The translations under genes and the position numbers were made by a program. Below, one piece after another: positions 9,801 through 17,447 of a DNA stretch of 42,927 nucleotides (positions are counted from its first letter, which is position 1; the number at the start of each line of letters is the position of its first letter). The notes under the pieces were generated by a model that did no database searches, had not been told where the DNA came from, and saw only the letters and a list, made by a program, of their open reading frames with translations. Origin of the DNA: Elusimicrobiota bacterium. GTDB lineage: Bacteria > Elusimicrobiota > Elusimicrobia > UBA1565. Location of the stretch: positions 1 through 42,927 of the forward strand of contig JACRDU010000022.1 of NCBI GenBank assembly GCA_016218495.1, in the 5' to 3' direction.

Positions 9801-12200
9801 CTCATCGGTTTCACGGCCGTCGCCTCCGGCGGCCTGGGCGAGGCCTACAGCGCGAATTGGGCTCTGCCGGCCGGCGTGTTCACGGCCCTGCTCGAGGGCG
9901 TTACGAACTACATCACGGTGCAAGCCATAGACGGCAACGGCAACACCTCCGTCCGGACGGACGCCTTCTATGTACTCAAGGACACCACCGTCCCGACCGT
10001 CGACGACTTCCAGGGGGACGACGCGACGCCGCGCTCCGCGGGGGGGACGCTCTACAACGTCGACGCGCGCGACGCGGGCGCCGGCCTCGAGCGTTTCCAA
10101 TATAGCGTCAGCACGACGCCCCTGGCCGCAGACGGCGCCGTGCTCGCTTGGACCGACATCTCCCTGGCTGCGGGGACGACGCGCTACGCGGCCGACTGGT
10201 CCATTTCGTTCGCCCCGCTCCTCTCGGGGACCTCGAACTTCGTTTCGGTCAGGGCCATCGACCGGGCCGGCAGCACGACGACCGTCGTGGACGCCTTCTT
10301 CGTGCGCAAGGATACGACCGGCCCCAGCATCGCCGTCTCGACCCCCGCGGCGGGCTTCCCGTCGGTGCTGGGGCCCCTGTCGGGCACGGCGGCGGACCCT
10401 TCGGGCATCGCGTCCGTCCTGGTAGCCATTCAGTCAGGAGGGCTGTGGTGGGACGGCGCGCTGTTCGCCTCGGTTTCGCAGACCTGGCTGGCGGCTTCGG
10501 GAACGGCCGCCTGGACCTACGCCTCGGTCCCCGCATGGACCGACGGGACGGCCTACCGGGTCATCGCCCGGGCCAGCGACACCGCGGGAAACTTCTCGGC
10601 GCTGTACTCCACGAGGGATTTTACCCTCGATGCGTCTTCGCCGGCCGTCTCGCTCACCGTCCCCGCTCCCGAGGCGGCCCTGTCGAGCCTGGCATCCCTT
10701 TCGGGGACGGCCGCCGACGCCGGGGCGGGCTTGGCCTGGATCAGGGTCTCGCTACGGCGGGCCTCCGACGCGGCGTCCTGGGATTGGAACGCCTCGGGTT
10801 GGAGCGCTGCGGCCGTCTCGACGACGCCGGCCTTGGCGGCATCGTGGACCCTGCCGGTCAGCGAGGCGCTGCGTTCGAGCCTGGCCAACGGGGCCAGCTA
10901 TTTCGTCTCGGCCTGGGCCGCCGACCTGGCCGTCCCGGCGAACACCGGGGGGCTGGCTTCCGGCGCGACGGCCTTCCATTGGTCCGACTCCGTCCCGCCC
11001 GCGGCGGTCACGGACCTGACGGCGCTGAGCGGTTCGGCCCCGGCGAGCATCTCCCTGTCCTGGACGGCTCCCGGAGACGACGGCCAAGCGGGCACGGTCG
11101 CCACAGGGGAATTCCGGGTCCATTACTCCAGCGCCGAGCCGGTGGCCTTCTCCAGCGCTGCGGCGGGGGCGGTCCTCTCGACGGCGGCGGTGGTCCCGGG
11201 CTCGCGCCACGGGACGGTGCTGACAGGGCTCGAGGCGGGCGCCACCTATTTCCTGCGCGTGTTCTTCTCCGATGACTCCGGCAATTGGTCCACGCTCTCG
11301 AACGGCGCGACGGCGATGGCCACGCCCGAACCCTTCAACCAGATCTGGGGCCATGTGGTGAAGACCTCCAGCGAAGGCATCACCGGCGTGCTGGTGGAGG
11401 CCTACGACGCGGCCGGGACCCTGGTCTCGAGCACGAACACGGTCAACGATTCCAGCGGCACCTTCAAGCTCCGCAACATCCCGGCCGGGGCCTTCAAGGT
11501 CCAGGCCACCTGGACGGCGGGGGACATCACCAGCTCGGTCTGGCTCGACGGCATCGCCCAGGGTTCCGTCAATGTCGACTTCATTCTGCAAATCAATTAC
11601 ACTTTGGCCACGTTGACCGGGACGATCGGATCGCAGGCCGCGCAGGCGGCCTCGCCGGCGGGATTCCTGGCTCGGGCGGCCGAGGACGGCTTCCGGCAGA
11701 GCCGGGTCGAACTGCTCCGCAACGGCCGTTCCATCGTTGAAACGACCCCCGACCCCACCGGACGCTGGACCATCTCGAACCTGCTGCCGGGCCGCTACGC
11801 GGTCCGGGCCTTCAACGGGCTCGAATACACGGAGCCCCAGGACGTGGAGCTCGGGGAGGGAGAGACCCGCGAGGTCGTCTTGGTCTTCGACCCGCTGCCG
11901 GAGGCCCAGGTCTTCGCCTTCCCGAACCCGGCGCGCGAGCGCACCACGGTCCGCTTCGTCTCGGGGCTCCCTGGGCTCGAGGCCCAGGTCTCCATCTTCG
12001 ACATCGCGGGGGTCCTCGTGCGCGAGATCCCTGGCTCGTCCATGGTCCCCAAGCCCGGCGGCCTCTACCACGCCGCCTGGGATCTGGCCAATGACCGGGG
12101 CGAGGCCGTGGCCTCCGGAGTCTATCTTGTCATGGTGAAGGTGCGCGGCTCGAACGGACAATCCGGCAAGGTAATCAAGAAACTGGCGGTGGTGCGATGA
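843..12200 (+). CDS. Giant secreted FN3/Kelch adhesin-like protein with C-terminal sorting-like domain
   Basis: About 3,785 residues. Starting at CTG 843 gives a signal peptide with a basic N-region (KSLRRP), a hydrophobic core and an SASAA cleavage region; TTG 864 would remove the basic residues. From N to C: a linker; an FN3-like domain split by a Kelch propeller (nt ~1,540-2,340); a second split domain (~2,930-3,740); a run of FN3 repeats; a third Kelch-type propeller (~6,340-7,190); more FN3; a different propeller with repeated 'GDLRYAYWDGTAW' blades (~8,320-9,290); Ig-like domains; two carboxypeptidase-regulatory-like domains (~11,335-11,890). The last ~95 residues have FPNP, YD/FDIAG, SGVYLV and KKLAVVR signatures, like T9SS type-A sorting domains. 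It is presumably a surface or extracellular adhesin; the ligand is unknown. Its stop overlaps the next gene by ATGA. Confidence 0.9.
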   Translation: MKSLRRPLGPLLIAAILAAGGSASAAGLKSFGTTEVPDDLTSGSSGGQGMTDGTAEVEGAFGQAAAGDAASGSSEVEAGYFARAVTAPTNVSWDVWQSTLTLKWSDAAVPNPAGTLYTAEFSTAPDFSGTLRSSQTTGFLVTIATLAANSTHYARIMAEFGGTEVFAYVYASTVSAIEMPGTVYIDEVSSHAIVAAAFVGGTSFSSMTAGLSGTNIFSTAINDYGGWRKEGWTTLAPAPAMNARNQVAGAVLGGKFYTLGGSFAAATGDTQEYDPVSNAWTSRASMRPRNLPAAAVYGGRIYVIGGFDGSPLTANQRYDPESNAWTWLSSMPVAGRSGAAAAVAAGEIFVIGGNAGVGDVDTVQSYDPEADTWTARSPMPTARSGVRAVELGGMIYAIGGNGPLSANEVYNPGTGDWASRAPMISSRAAVALVRLGGKIIAAGGDLGGSESGDTDEYDAAADTWTRRASLMPKKRYNAAAGVLGGRLFVAGGWNTVSGSLSQTDLFDPGTTQKFAGLTANTQYFFTAKARNSAGVETAEAPTVSTYTLAMATMPAGALFSAVYTASVTVNWSDGGGGAGASFLVQASTMATFIPAASSMTTGALSATLTGLFTNARHYFRVRAYNSVGGSDLSWFVLGSTVTAIETPTNIYFDEISSTAITAAAYAPNPAFSSMTVGLSGTNIAIAGNYRGWHGEGWTTGLWPMTTARDGGAVEGLGGHIYVRGGNTGGATDANERYDPVTNSWSVATVLPAARYKSPGSAVAGGRIYVLGGANTLGNPVATNYEYDPEGNVWDTRTAMPTPRDHVGVAAVGGRIFAIGGADPARVALNAVYDVATDSWTMKAAMSGPRDGVRAVAVSGKVYVFGGSDGAASGKTEEYDPATDFWATKASMTVARWDFGAALLGGKIYALGGNNPGLVSVTEAYDPLSDTWTARSPIPTPRATPMTAQVGGRLYAIGGNNGPKLDTNERFDAGVASSFTALLPNTLYDFTAKARNSIGVETAETGLVSTYTYAAVPGQHANPFPQVFISSVQVQWLQNGNPSPATKYRVQASTASDFNAAAAGAVVDWDTAFSTYAVGLTGNTTYYFRVQARNVHGVQTGYLVMGQAATTPFPPAGAVSTFSAVFGTSLDLSWDANGNGSGTLYEAVVSTQPLPNALTNVSVTTRPAGALSVTMSPLISNATYYAAVRAISHSGAPTAFTALGSTLTRVNPPVTAVTTFTAVYQSSFTTAWGGNGNNVGTRYETVASTATPLDLADPANVPISTEPFGAEGADIAGLGANTTYYFFVAARARTGELTPYTALGSTVTSAAVPASAASTFTLVESSSLMVSWSANANALGTPYTAVLSTQTPLTLGLPGNKTVSTAPWGPPSAAMTGLLDNTTYFLFAAAFDRAGAPTAFTALGSTVTDAATPSEVYFDSVSSYSLVAVASGPAGGYTNLAVSSSAIGFSSGGVFQGWVSGSSVAVFSGLIPNSSYTFTAKARNQAGTETPESPSVSTYTLAAVPSSQTATFTAIWQSSAAFQWAAGGNPAGTEFEASASTDSLFGGGSSVFVSTWQVALSTAFSGLTVNATYYFRARARNFYGNPTAYQFLGSTVTGASVPAGPSGAASTFTAVGSTYMTVNWDANGNPAGTQYLARLSTAASFGGGAQVIEYAWTTLSSETFVNLSTDTVYYAAVRARNHALVESDFHFLGSTATPVAIPAASTAPFHSVGVTSVTVQWTSNGNPPSTLYEVLTATSTSFTGWGWSSGFGAMLSTTTPSLFGDTTYYWRVRAKGVSGTITDVLHLGSTVTLAAPPLTPALRSVGPSSVRLDWGTGGNREADALSAWAFDRQLPQGRERHGAAWVNGRVYVIGGIVSGVPSAEVWSASAAADGTLGVWRAEASLPAARESHAVAAFAGRLYVVGGFDGVPKKTVYWASVGTDGMLGDWFQGSDLPAARYKLAAAADGGWLYALGGDNGIVSQTAVYAAPLASDGAVGTWALAGNLPSARNSHAAAAAGGRVFVAGGLGAGVEASVWSVPLAGPGLGVWSTGADMGIAVFRHALVATPGALLSIGGHDGNAGVSTVQAAPVDAAGAVGAWSSRSLLNQARFGHAAVWDGRALLAFGGSDGAAALSSTELAAPAGAEYLAERARDTGFSTDYASSSWRGGSAAELGGLTPNTTYYFQVRSRSRTGAAGPPVSAGSTVTLAAAPLSVASTFTLVEAGSITVNWAGGGNPAGTEFLTALATATVSFGPLPSSGWTTALSSAVFGLNPNTTYYALAVARNSLQAVTPAVFLGSTVTLAAVPTGVDFDSVQAAGFRVFWSTAGNPAGTRYEAQASTVAAFTTLDSSTVTTSSSAVLSGLLGAATYYLRVRAFNWTGTAGAFSLTASTVTGQDLVAPGAATDLTANPTETPGTMTAAWTVSGDDGASGALTAGSRFYVQWAAAPAASVSWSTANAQVSASTGPVQPGARAGLLVTGLPVGSWVSMRVWTLDEVGNVSALSNAAYALVSPFTLSVLDGAGTDAGRGASLALDRTGNAHAAYTAGTAAQELRYMTSSGGIWSAAESPDPGTPSGEPVIAQGPGVPNIVFRNTATGQLRHARRAGAWAAAAVASGDLFPGGLAVDSTGYAHLSYYDRAAGDLRYAYWDGTAWQTEAVATAGDVGKFSSLALDPKSRPVVVYFDPANARLMFATRSVVGLWSGSVVDAGVGVGSTPVVALGPSGEPFVAYIDDGAKLLKAAAWDGTAWSVQIVDSFAGGASVGGAALDGAGNLLVSYHDASGGDLRLARWTGTGWSTGTIASLGSVGEDSDLAVDASGGLSMLFYDASAGDLKAASWAAGLAVPAGGNSRGSLGAPSAFSGTVASSNTVQWLWTDSAANEVGWRIYGGLSSTGPFSLVASTTALPGAAGLGTQFVYNETGLTSGTTYFRYAVAVTSGGAVMSPMAAAVPMNTADVTPPTITPNQSGDAVWRKADGATYDVDFVDPGGSGLASFSVKASTRSGGVGPDLIGFTAVASGGLGEAYSANWALPAGVFTALLEGVTNYITVQAIDGNGNTSVRTDAFYVLKDTTVPTVDDFQGDDATPRSAGGTLYNVDARDAGAGLERFQYSVSTTPLAADGAVLAWTDISLAAGTTRYAADWSISFAPLLSGTSNFVSVRAIDRAGSTTTVVDAFFVRKDTTGPSIAVSTPAAGFPSVLGPLSGTAADPSGIASVLVAIQSGGLWWDGALFASVSQTWLAASGTAAWTYASVPAWTDGTAYRVIARASDTAGNFSALYSTRDFTLDASSPAVSLTVPAPEAALSSLASLSGTAADAGAGLAWIRVSLRRASDAASWDWNASGWSAAAVSTTPALAASWTLPVSEALRSSLANGASYFVSAWAADLAVPANTGGLASGATAFHWSDSVPPAAVTDLTALSGSAPASISLSWTAPGDDGQAGTVATGEFRVHYSSAEPVAFSSAAAGAVLSTAAVVPGSRHGTVLTGLEAGATYFLRVFFSDDSGNWSTLSNGATAMATPEPFNQIWGHVVKTSSEGITGVLVEAYDAAGTLVSSTNTVNDSSGTFKLRNIPAGAFKVQATWTAGDITSSVWLDGIAQGSVNVDFILQINYTLATLTGTIGSQAAQAASPAGFLARAAEDGFRQSRVELLRNGRSIVETTPDPTGRWTISNLLPGRYAVRAFNGLEYTEPQDVELGEGETREVVLVFDPLPEAQVFAFPNPARERTTVRFVSGLPGLEAQVSIFDIAGVLVREIPGSSMVPKPGGLYHAAWDLANDRGEAVASGVYLVMVKVRGSNGQSGKVIKKLAVVR

Positions 12201-13921
12201 CCAGGACAATCCTCCGGTGTTTGGCGCCGCTGCTTCTCCTCGCGGGGCCGGCGGCGGCGGGGCTGATAACGCCGGGCGGCATCTTCGTGAAGGACCTGGC
12301 CGGCAACGACCGGAACTCCGTCTCGAACAACGAGCGCATCTCTCTGACGGTGAAGCTCAACAACGCCGCGGCGTCGGCGGACCGCATCCGCCACCTCTTC
12401 ACCATCGCCAACCCGGCCGGGTCGAACGTGTTCACCCATTCGGGGAATTCCGTGCCCGGGAGCGTGGGGAACTCCGCCAGCCAGGTGTCGGGCATCCCGG
12501 TCTCCCAGTTCTTCACCGGCCCGGGGGTCTACACCTTCACGGCCAACGCCACCCTCGACGCCCAGACCGTCAGCCAGACGCTGGCTTTCACCGTCTCCTC
12601 CCCCAACATCATCCTCATCTATCCGCCCAGCGGCGCCCAGAACGTGGCGGACAAGCCGCTGACATTCCGTTGGGTGTCCAGCGGCGCCAGCAAGTACCGG
12701 CTGACGGTGAGCGACGGGGCCGGGTTCACGCGCAAGGTCTTCGAGCAGACCACGTCGGGGGGGGAGAACTTCATGTCGTACTCGGAGGGCGGCGGCGCGG
12801 CGCAAGGGATCGGGGCGGGCCAGGTGCACTACTGGAAGGTCGAGGGCCTCGACGCGGCCGGGAACATCGTCTCCCAGAGCGAGGTCCCCTATTCCTTCAG
12901 CATGCTGGCGGGGGCGCTCACGCGGGACATGGCGATCACCTCGCTGGAGCCCACGGGGACGTCGGGCGGGAACATCTCGTTCGCCGTCCTCGCGGCGAAC
13001 CAGGGAGGCACGAACGAGAGCAACGTAACCCTGCGCTTCAGCCTGGGAGGGCTCCCGGCGGCTGGCTCCCCCGTCGTCATCGCCGGCATGGCTTCCGGAG
13101 AAACCAGGGAGTTCCAGTTCACGGCCGCGCTGCCGACCGACCAGGCCCAGAGCCTGGCCATAGCCTGCCTCGACTTCTTCGACGACAACGTGCCCAACAA
13201 CTGCAAGAGCCTCCAGGTGACCCGGCCGGCGGGGACTACGGCCGACACCGGCTTCGGCACGGGCTGCTCCAGCTCGAAGCCGGACCTCGTCGGCGCCATC
13301 CAGGAGAAGCTCAAGTCGATGGGCTACGGCGACTACGACACGGGCGACCTCGGGAACATGAGCCTCGACGACCTGTGCGCGCTCCTCTCTCAGCTCAACG
13401 AGAACCAGGTCCAGATCTCCTATACCGGGAACCCCGCGGCCGCCGCGCTCCCTCCTCCGGCCGCGCCCCCGCCCACGGCCTCCGCCCCGCCCCCGGCTCC
13501 GGCCGGGAGCGCCGCGCCGCTGCCGTCGGTGGAGCAGGAGCCCAACGCTATCGGGCGGGAGTTCGCGGGGGTCTCCCTGGGCAGCCTCGGCAAGGACGGG
13601 GTGAAGGACCTGGTGCGCGACAAGAAGGCGTTCAAGAGGCTTTGGAAGCGCCTCTCCAACGAGGACGCGCCGGACCTGGACTTCAAGAAGGTCATGGTCG
13701 TGGCGCTGGCGGCCGGCGATGAAGAGGCGACGGAGCGCTTCGAGGTGGAGGACGTGGTCGAGGGGCTCTCCGGGCTCGTCGTGCGCTATCGGGCGCACGG
13801 CGAGGGAGGCGCGGCGGCAGCGCCCAAGAAGAAGCGCGCCGGAGCCCCCTATATGCTGAAGGTGGTGCGCAGTTCGGGATTGGACGTGAAATTCGAGCAG
13901 GTAGGCGGGGAGGGGAGATGA
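12197..13921 (+). CDS. Secreted protein with CARDB-like and PrcB-like domains
   Basis: 574 residues. A clear signal peptide (MTRTILRCLAPLLLLAGPAAA) is followed by a beta-sandwich region (~25-135), an FN3-like segment (~135-235) containing YPPSGAQNVADKPLTFRW, and a CARDB-like domain (~240-345) with a DDNVPNNCKS turn. A short helical segment (~350-410) and a Pro/Ala-rich linker (~415-445) follow. The last ~130 residues (FKRLWKRL, DFKKVMVVALAAGD, then a Py-x-lKVV strand) resemble the C-terminal domain of PrcB, the dentilisin-complex protein of Treponema. The PrcB match is by eye and moderate. The gene overlaps its upstream and downstream neighbours by ATGA, so it is translationally coupled within the surface operon. 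It probably acts in the periplasm or at the cell surface. Confidence 0.8.
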   Translation: MTRTILRCLAPLLLLAGPAAAGLITPGGIFVKDLAGNDRNSVSNNERISLTVKLNNAAASADRIRHLFTIANPAGSNVFTHSGNSVPGSVGNSASQVSGIPVSQFFTGPGVYTFTANATLDAQTVSQTLAFTVSSPNIILIYPPSGAQNVADKPLTFRWVSSGASKYRLTVSDGAGFTRKVFEQTTSGGENFMSYSEGGGAAQGIGAGQVHYWKVEGLDAAGNIVSQSEVPYSFSMLAGALTRDMAITSLEPTGTSGGNISFAVLAANQGGTNESNVTLRFSLGGLPAAGSPVVIAGMASGETREFQFTAALPTDQAQSLAIACLDFFDDNVPNNCKSLQVTRPAGTTADTGFGTGCSSSKPDLVGAIQEKLKSMGYGDYDTGDLGNMSLDDLCALLSQLNENQVQISYTGNPAAAALPPPAAPPPTASAPPPAPAGSAAPLPSVEQEPNAIGREFAGVSLGSLGKDGVKDLVRDKKAFKRLWKRLSNEDAPDLDFKKVMVVALAAGDEEATERFEVEDVVEGLSGLVVRYRAHGEGGAAAAPKKKRAGAPYMLKVVRSSGLDVKFEQVGGEGR

Positions 13922-14667
13922 ATCAGAACGATGCCGGATTGAAGAGGGGCCTCGGGTCCCTGACCGTAGCGGCGCTGGGCGCGGTGCTGGCCGTCTGCAT
14001 CCAGGCGGCCCCGACGCCCCGGCCGGTGGCGGGGGTCGTCGTGGACCTGAAGGGAAAGCCGACGCTGAAGTCGGCGGCGGACGGCAAGAGCGCGCGCGTC
14101 GCGCTCAATCAGTTCGTCTACAACGGGGACTCGGTCAAGACCGGGACGGGGGAGGCGGCCGCCATCGCCTTCGTGGGCGGGGCCGAGATGCGCATCAACG
14201 CGGACTCGGAGTTCGTGATCGACTCCGGCGGCGGGGCCAAGCCCACCAGCGTCTCGACCAAGGTCGGGCAGGCCTGGACGCGCCTGCTGCACGGCAAGTC
14301 CCAGATGGAGGTCCATACGCCGTTGGCCGTCGCCGCGGTGCGCGGGACCGAGGCCGATGTCGACGTCGACCAGCGCCTGTCGGTCAAGGTCTATGAGGGC
14401 CTGGTCGACGTCCAGAACCAGTTCGGCTCGCAGTCCCTGCGCGCCGGCATGATGACGGAGGTCTCGGGAGCGGGTCAGGCGCCCCAGGCCCCCAAGACCA
14501 TGAAGCCCGAGGACTACGCCAAGTGGCAGGAAGACCTGAGCCCCAAGGACCTGGAGAACGCGCTCAAGAAGCTCGACGCCGAGGCAGAGCGCACCGGCGT
14601 CTTGAACCTCAAGTTCCGGGGCAAGGACGGGACGGAGAAGTCGTTGGACCTCAAGAAGGGGAAATAG
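13918..14667 (+). CDS. FecR-domain periplasmic protein
   Basis: 249 residues. The N-terminal signal/anchor sequence (residues ~10-31) is followed by a FecR domain (~35-185): VVVDLKGKPTLK, the GDSVKTGTGEAAAIAF motif, a MRINADSEFVID strand, and TPLAVAAVRGTEADVDV, which is the family's signature for the second half. The C-terminal ~60 residues are helical and charged. No anti-sigma N-terminal region or paired ECF sigma factor is visible, so this is not a classical FecR regulator. Free-standing FecR-domain proteins often occur with large surface proteins and LysM or outer-membrane proteins. It overlaps the upstream gene by ATGA and is followed after 3 nt by the outer-membrane protein gene. Confidence 0.85.
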   Translation: MNQNDAGLKRGLGSLTVAALGAVLAVCIQAAPTPRPVAGVVVDLKGKPTLKSAADGKSARVALNQFVYNGDSVKTGTGEAAAIAFVGGAEMRINADSEFVIDSGGGAKPTSVSTKVGQAWTRLLHGKSQMEVHTPLAVAAVRGTEADVDVDQRLSVKVYEGLVDVQNQFGSQSLRAGMMTEVSGAGQAPQAPKTMKPEDYAKWQEDLSPKDLENALKKLDAEAERTGVLNLKFRGKDGTEKSLDLKKGK

Positions 14668-14670
14668 CGC

Positions 14671-16584
14671 ATGGGGCTCCGGCCCGCAGCGATAGCCGCC
14701 GCGCTCCTCTTGGGGGGCGCGGCGGCCGCGCGGGCGTTCGACGCCGCCTCGCTGCAGTTCACCGTCCCGGCCCCGGACCCGGTGCAGGCGGGCGAGACGG
14801 TCGCGCTGCAGGCCTTGGCCGTCAACACGGGCGACACGGCCTGGGTTCCGGGCACCTACTACTGGGTGGGAGAGGTCTACGACCTCGAGGAGAAACTGGT
14901 CGGGCGCACCGAACCCGTCTCTCCCCAGGACACGGTGGCCGCGGGGGCCGTCGCGTCCATCTCCCTGCCGTTCCGCGTGCCTGAGACGGATACCGGCCGC
15001 CGGCTCTACCGCGTGCTGCTGGTCAAGGACTCCCAGACCCTGGTCGCGTCCCAGCTCAAGCCGTTCGTCATCGTCGAGAAGGCCGTGCCCGAGCCGCCGA
15101 AGAACGTCGACTACCGGGTCGAGGGGAACGTGACGGTCTCCTACAAGAACGGAAGCAGGGACGGCTGGGCCAAACACACCGGAGCCACGACGGTGAACAC
15201 GGTCGGCAAGGTCAAGGAGTCGTCTTACCTCTTCAACTCCTACATCCTGCACGAGACGGGCGACGTCTTCAACCCGTTCGTCATCCTCTTCACGTTCTAT
15301 GCGCCCTGGGGCACCGTCTACGGCGGCGACATCTCGCCCACCCTCAGCGAGCTGTCCGTGAACGGGCACGGGGCCCGCGGAGGCATGTTCGAGCAACGCC
15401 GGGGCGAATGGGACTGGCTGGTGCTCGGCGGCCAGACCGTGGAGAGCCAGGCGGGCACGGCCACGACCAACGGCCGGTTCGCGCGTTCCATCTACGCGGG
15501 CAAGGCCGGCCGGCGCCTGCCGTGGGACCTCTATTCCAGCGTGAACTACTTCTTGAGCTCGGACGAGACCGCCTCGCTGTCCACCGACCCGAAGTCGGCC
15601 AACTTCCGCGGGCCGACGCTCAAGCCGCAGAAGAACTCGGGCTACGGGCTGAGCCTGGCCTGGGAGCCGGCCCCTAAGCTCAAGTTCCTGGCGGACTGGC
15701 AGGCCAACACCTACCAATCCGACACCTCCAAGGCGGCGGTGAAGGACTCGGCCTACAAGGGCGAGGTGCGCTGGGAGCGCAAGCTCTTCAAGCTCAAGAC
15801 CTACATGCGCCGGGCCGGGCCCAACTTCGTGTCGTTCGGCTCCCCCGGCATCGTCGGCGACCGGCTGACATACGACGCGAACCTGGGGCTCTATCCGGCG
15901 TCCTGGTACACCCTGAGCCTGGCCGTCAACCAATACAAGGACAACCTGGCCGGCAACAAGGCCAAGGCGACGACGACCCAGCGCTTCGTCTCCGTCGGGA
16001 ACGCGTTCCAGTTCAAGACCGGGACGAACATCAGCGTCAACATGTCCCAGACCGCCGCGAAGGCCCAGCCGTCCACGGTGCTCGACAACCAGACCCAGAC
16101 CATGGGGCTCGGCCTCTCCCAGGCCATCGGCCGCAACAGCGTCTCGCTGAGCGCCCAGAACAGCCGCTTCAAGGACAAGAACAAGCTGGCCCACGACCTG
16201 GACACGAACACGGTCTCTTTGTCCTCGACCTTCTTCCTGCCCCGGAACATGGGAGCCGCCTTCGGGGTCTCGCAGTCCTCGACCAAGGACAAGAACGACG
16301 GCTCCAAGCGTTCGTCGTTGACGGTCTCCCCGAGCCTGTCCCAGAGGCTGGCGACGCGCTGGACGGCGCAGTACTGGGGGACGATGTCGAACACCAAGAA
16401 CACCTCCTTGCTCTTCCCTTCCGACACCACGACCACGACCCTGAACACGGAGTTCACCTGGGCGCAGAGCCAGGTGGCCAGCCTGACCTTCGGGGTGGGC
16501 TACAACAAGACCGACGACAAGCTCAAGCCCGCGAACAAGACCAGCGAGGTCCTGGTCTCGACCCGTTATTCCTATTCCTTCTGA
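14671..16584 (+). CDS. Predicted beta-barrel outer-membrane protein
   Basis: 637 residues with a signal peptide (cleavage near ARAFDA). Residues ~22-125 form an Ig-like domain. The remaining ~500 residues alternate short amphipathic strands and turns rich in Asn, Ser, Thr, Tyr and Lys. The protein ends in TRYSYSF, with aromatic residues and a terminal Phe as recognised by the BAM machinery. I do not recognise a specific family. It is the last gene of the + strand operon, so it may be the outer-membrane partner of the FecR protein and the secreted proteins. Its stop codon lies inside the 3' end of the convergent TPR gene (13-bp overlap), so no terminator separates the two operons. Confidence 0.8.
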   Translation: MGLRPAAIAAALLLGGAAAARAFDAASLQFTVPAPDPVQAGETVALQALAVNTGDTAWVPGTYYWVGEVYDLEEKLVGRTEPVSPQDTVAAGAVASISLPFRVPETDTGRRLYRVLLVKDSQTLVASQLKPFVIVEKAVPEPPKNVDYRVEGNVTVSYKNGSRDGWAKHTGATTVNTVGKVKESSYLFNSYILHETGDVFNPFVILFTFYAPWGTVYGGDISPTLSELSVNGHGARGGMFEQRRGEWDWLVLGGQTVESQAGTATTNGRFARSIYAGKAGRRLPWDLYSSVNYFLSSDETASLSTDPKSANFRGPTLKPQKNSGYGLSLAWEPAPKLKFLADWQANTYQSDTSKAAVKDSAYKGEVRWERKLFKLKTYMRRAGPNFVSFGSPGIVGDRLTYDANLGLYPASWYTLSLAVNQYKDNLAGNKAKATTTQRFVSVGNAFQFKTGTNISVNMSQTAAKAQPSTVLDNQTQTMGLGLSQAIGRNSVSLSAQNSRFKDKNKLAHDLDTNTVSLSSTFFLPRNMGAAFGVSQSSTKDKNDGSKRSSLTVSPSLSQRLATRWTAQYWGTMSNTKNTSLLFPSDTTTTTLNTEFTWAQSQVASLTFGVGYNKTDDKLKPANKTSEVLVSTRYSYSF

Positions 16585-17447
16585 GGGGAGGAGCCGAGCC
16601 GGTTCAGGAACCCTTCGAGCTCGGCGTCTTTCTCGGCATTGAGGTCCTGGGCCTTCTTCCAGAACTCGCGGGCCTTCGCCTCGTTCTGCAGAGCGTAGTA
16701 GGCCGAGCCCAGCCGCTTGAGGGCGGTGACGTCTTCCGGGTTGATGCGCACCACGCGCTCGAGCAGGGCGGCGGCGCGGGCATAGCGCCCGTCGTAGATG
16801 AGCCCCAGCGCCGTGTCGGTCTTGTACTGCAGGACCCCCGCGCCGGGCGGCACGGCGTCCTGGGACAGGGAGGGGGCGTCGGTCAGCAGAAGGGCTATGA
16901 GGCGCGAGAAGCGGACCTCGTCGGGCTCGAGCTCCCGGGCCCAGCGCAGGCCGTCGTAGGCCAGGTCCAGCTCGTCTTTGGGGCCGAGGTAGCCGGGCAG
17001 GCTGCGGGTCACCGCCTGCCAGGCCTTCGTGGCGGTGGAGGCCTGCGGGACGACGAAGGAGACCCGGTCCAGGCGCGCCTGCAGGAGGTTGTAGTACGGA
17101 TGCATGGGGTCCGCTTCGAGGAGCGGCTGCAGGGCCACCAGGGCGTCGGCATAGCCGCCTTCGGCGATGCGCTGGTGGACCGTCCGCTGACGCTCCTTGT
17201 CCCGCTTGTCTATCTCCGCGCGCGCCACCTCGATCCACTTCTCCGCGCTGCTCTGGTCCGGGGCCTTGTTGAGGACCTCCCGCCAGACGCCGATGGCCCG
17301 GCTGTACTCCGCCTTCTTGTAGTGCTGCATGGCGGTCTCGTAGAGGATGGAGAGCTCGGCCGAGCGGACCTTCTGGGCGTCCTCCGGGGCCGAGGAGGCG
17401 CCCGCGGCGGGCAGGGCCAGGAGCGCCGCGAGCAGGCCCGCGTTCAC
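16572..17447 (-). CDS. Exported TPR-repeat protein of the rotary-motor operon
   Basis: 291 residues from GTG at 17,447, which overlaps the stop of the upstream MotB-like gene as GTGA. The start is supported by the signal peptide that follows it (AGLLAALLALPAAGASSA). A longer in-frame extension upstream reads as low-complexity nonsense over the MotB gene and is rejected. The body consists of helical TPR-like pairs: residues ~35-75 (YETAMQHYKKAEYSRAIGVWREVL), a central region, and ~210-280 (AARAAALLERVV, ALKRLGSAYYALQNEAKAREFWKKA). It is probably a periplasmic scaffold for the motor proteins encoded with it. TPR lipoproteins accompany several Mot/Tol/Exb and gliding systems; which partner it binds cannot be seen. 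Confidence 0.8.
   Translation of the reverse strand: MNAGLLAALLALPAAGASSAPEDAQKVRSAELSILYETAMQHYKKAEYSRAIGVWREVLNKAPDQSSAEKWIEVARAEIDKRDKERQRTVHQRIAEGGYADALVALQPLLEADPMHPYYNLLQARLDRVSFVVPQASTATKAWQAVTRSLPGYLGPKDELDLAYDGLRWARELEPDEVRFSRLIALLLTDAPSLSQDAVPPGAGVLQYKTDTALGLIYDGRYARAAALLERVVRINPEDVTALKRLGSAYYALQNEAKAREFWKKAQDLNAEKDAELEGFLNRLGSSPQKE

Noticed and set aside
13849-17238. A 1,129-codon open frame on the minus strand
   Set aside because: It runs antisense to the secreted, FecR and outer-membrane protein genes and reads as low-complexity Arg/Gly/Ala-rich sequence without motifs; long empty frames are expected at this GC content.
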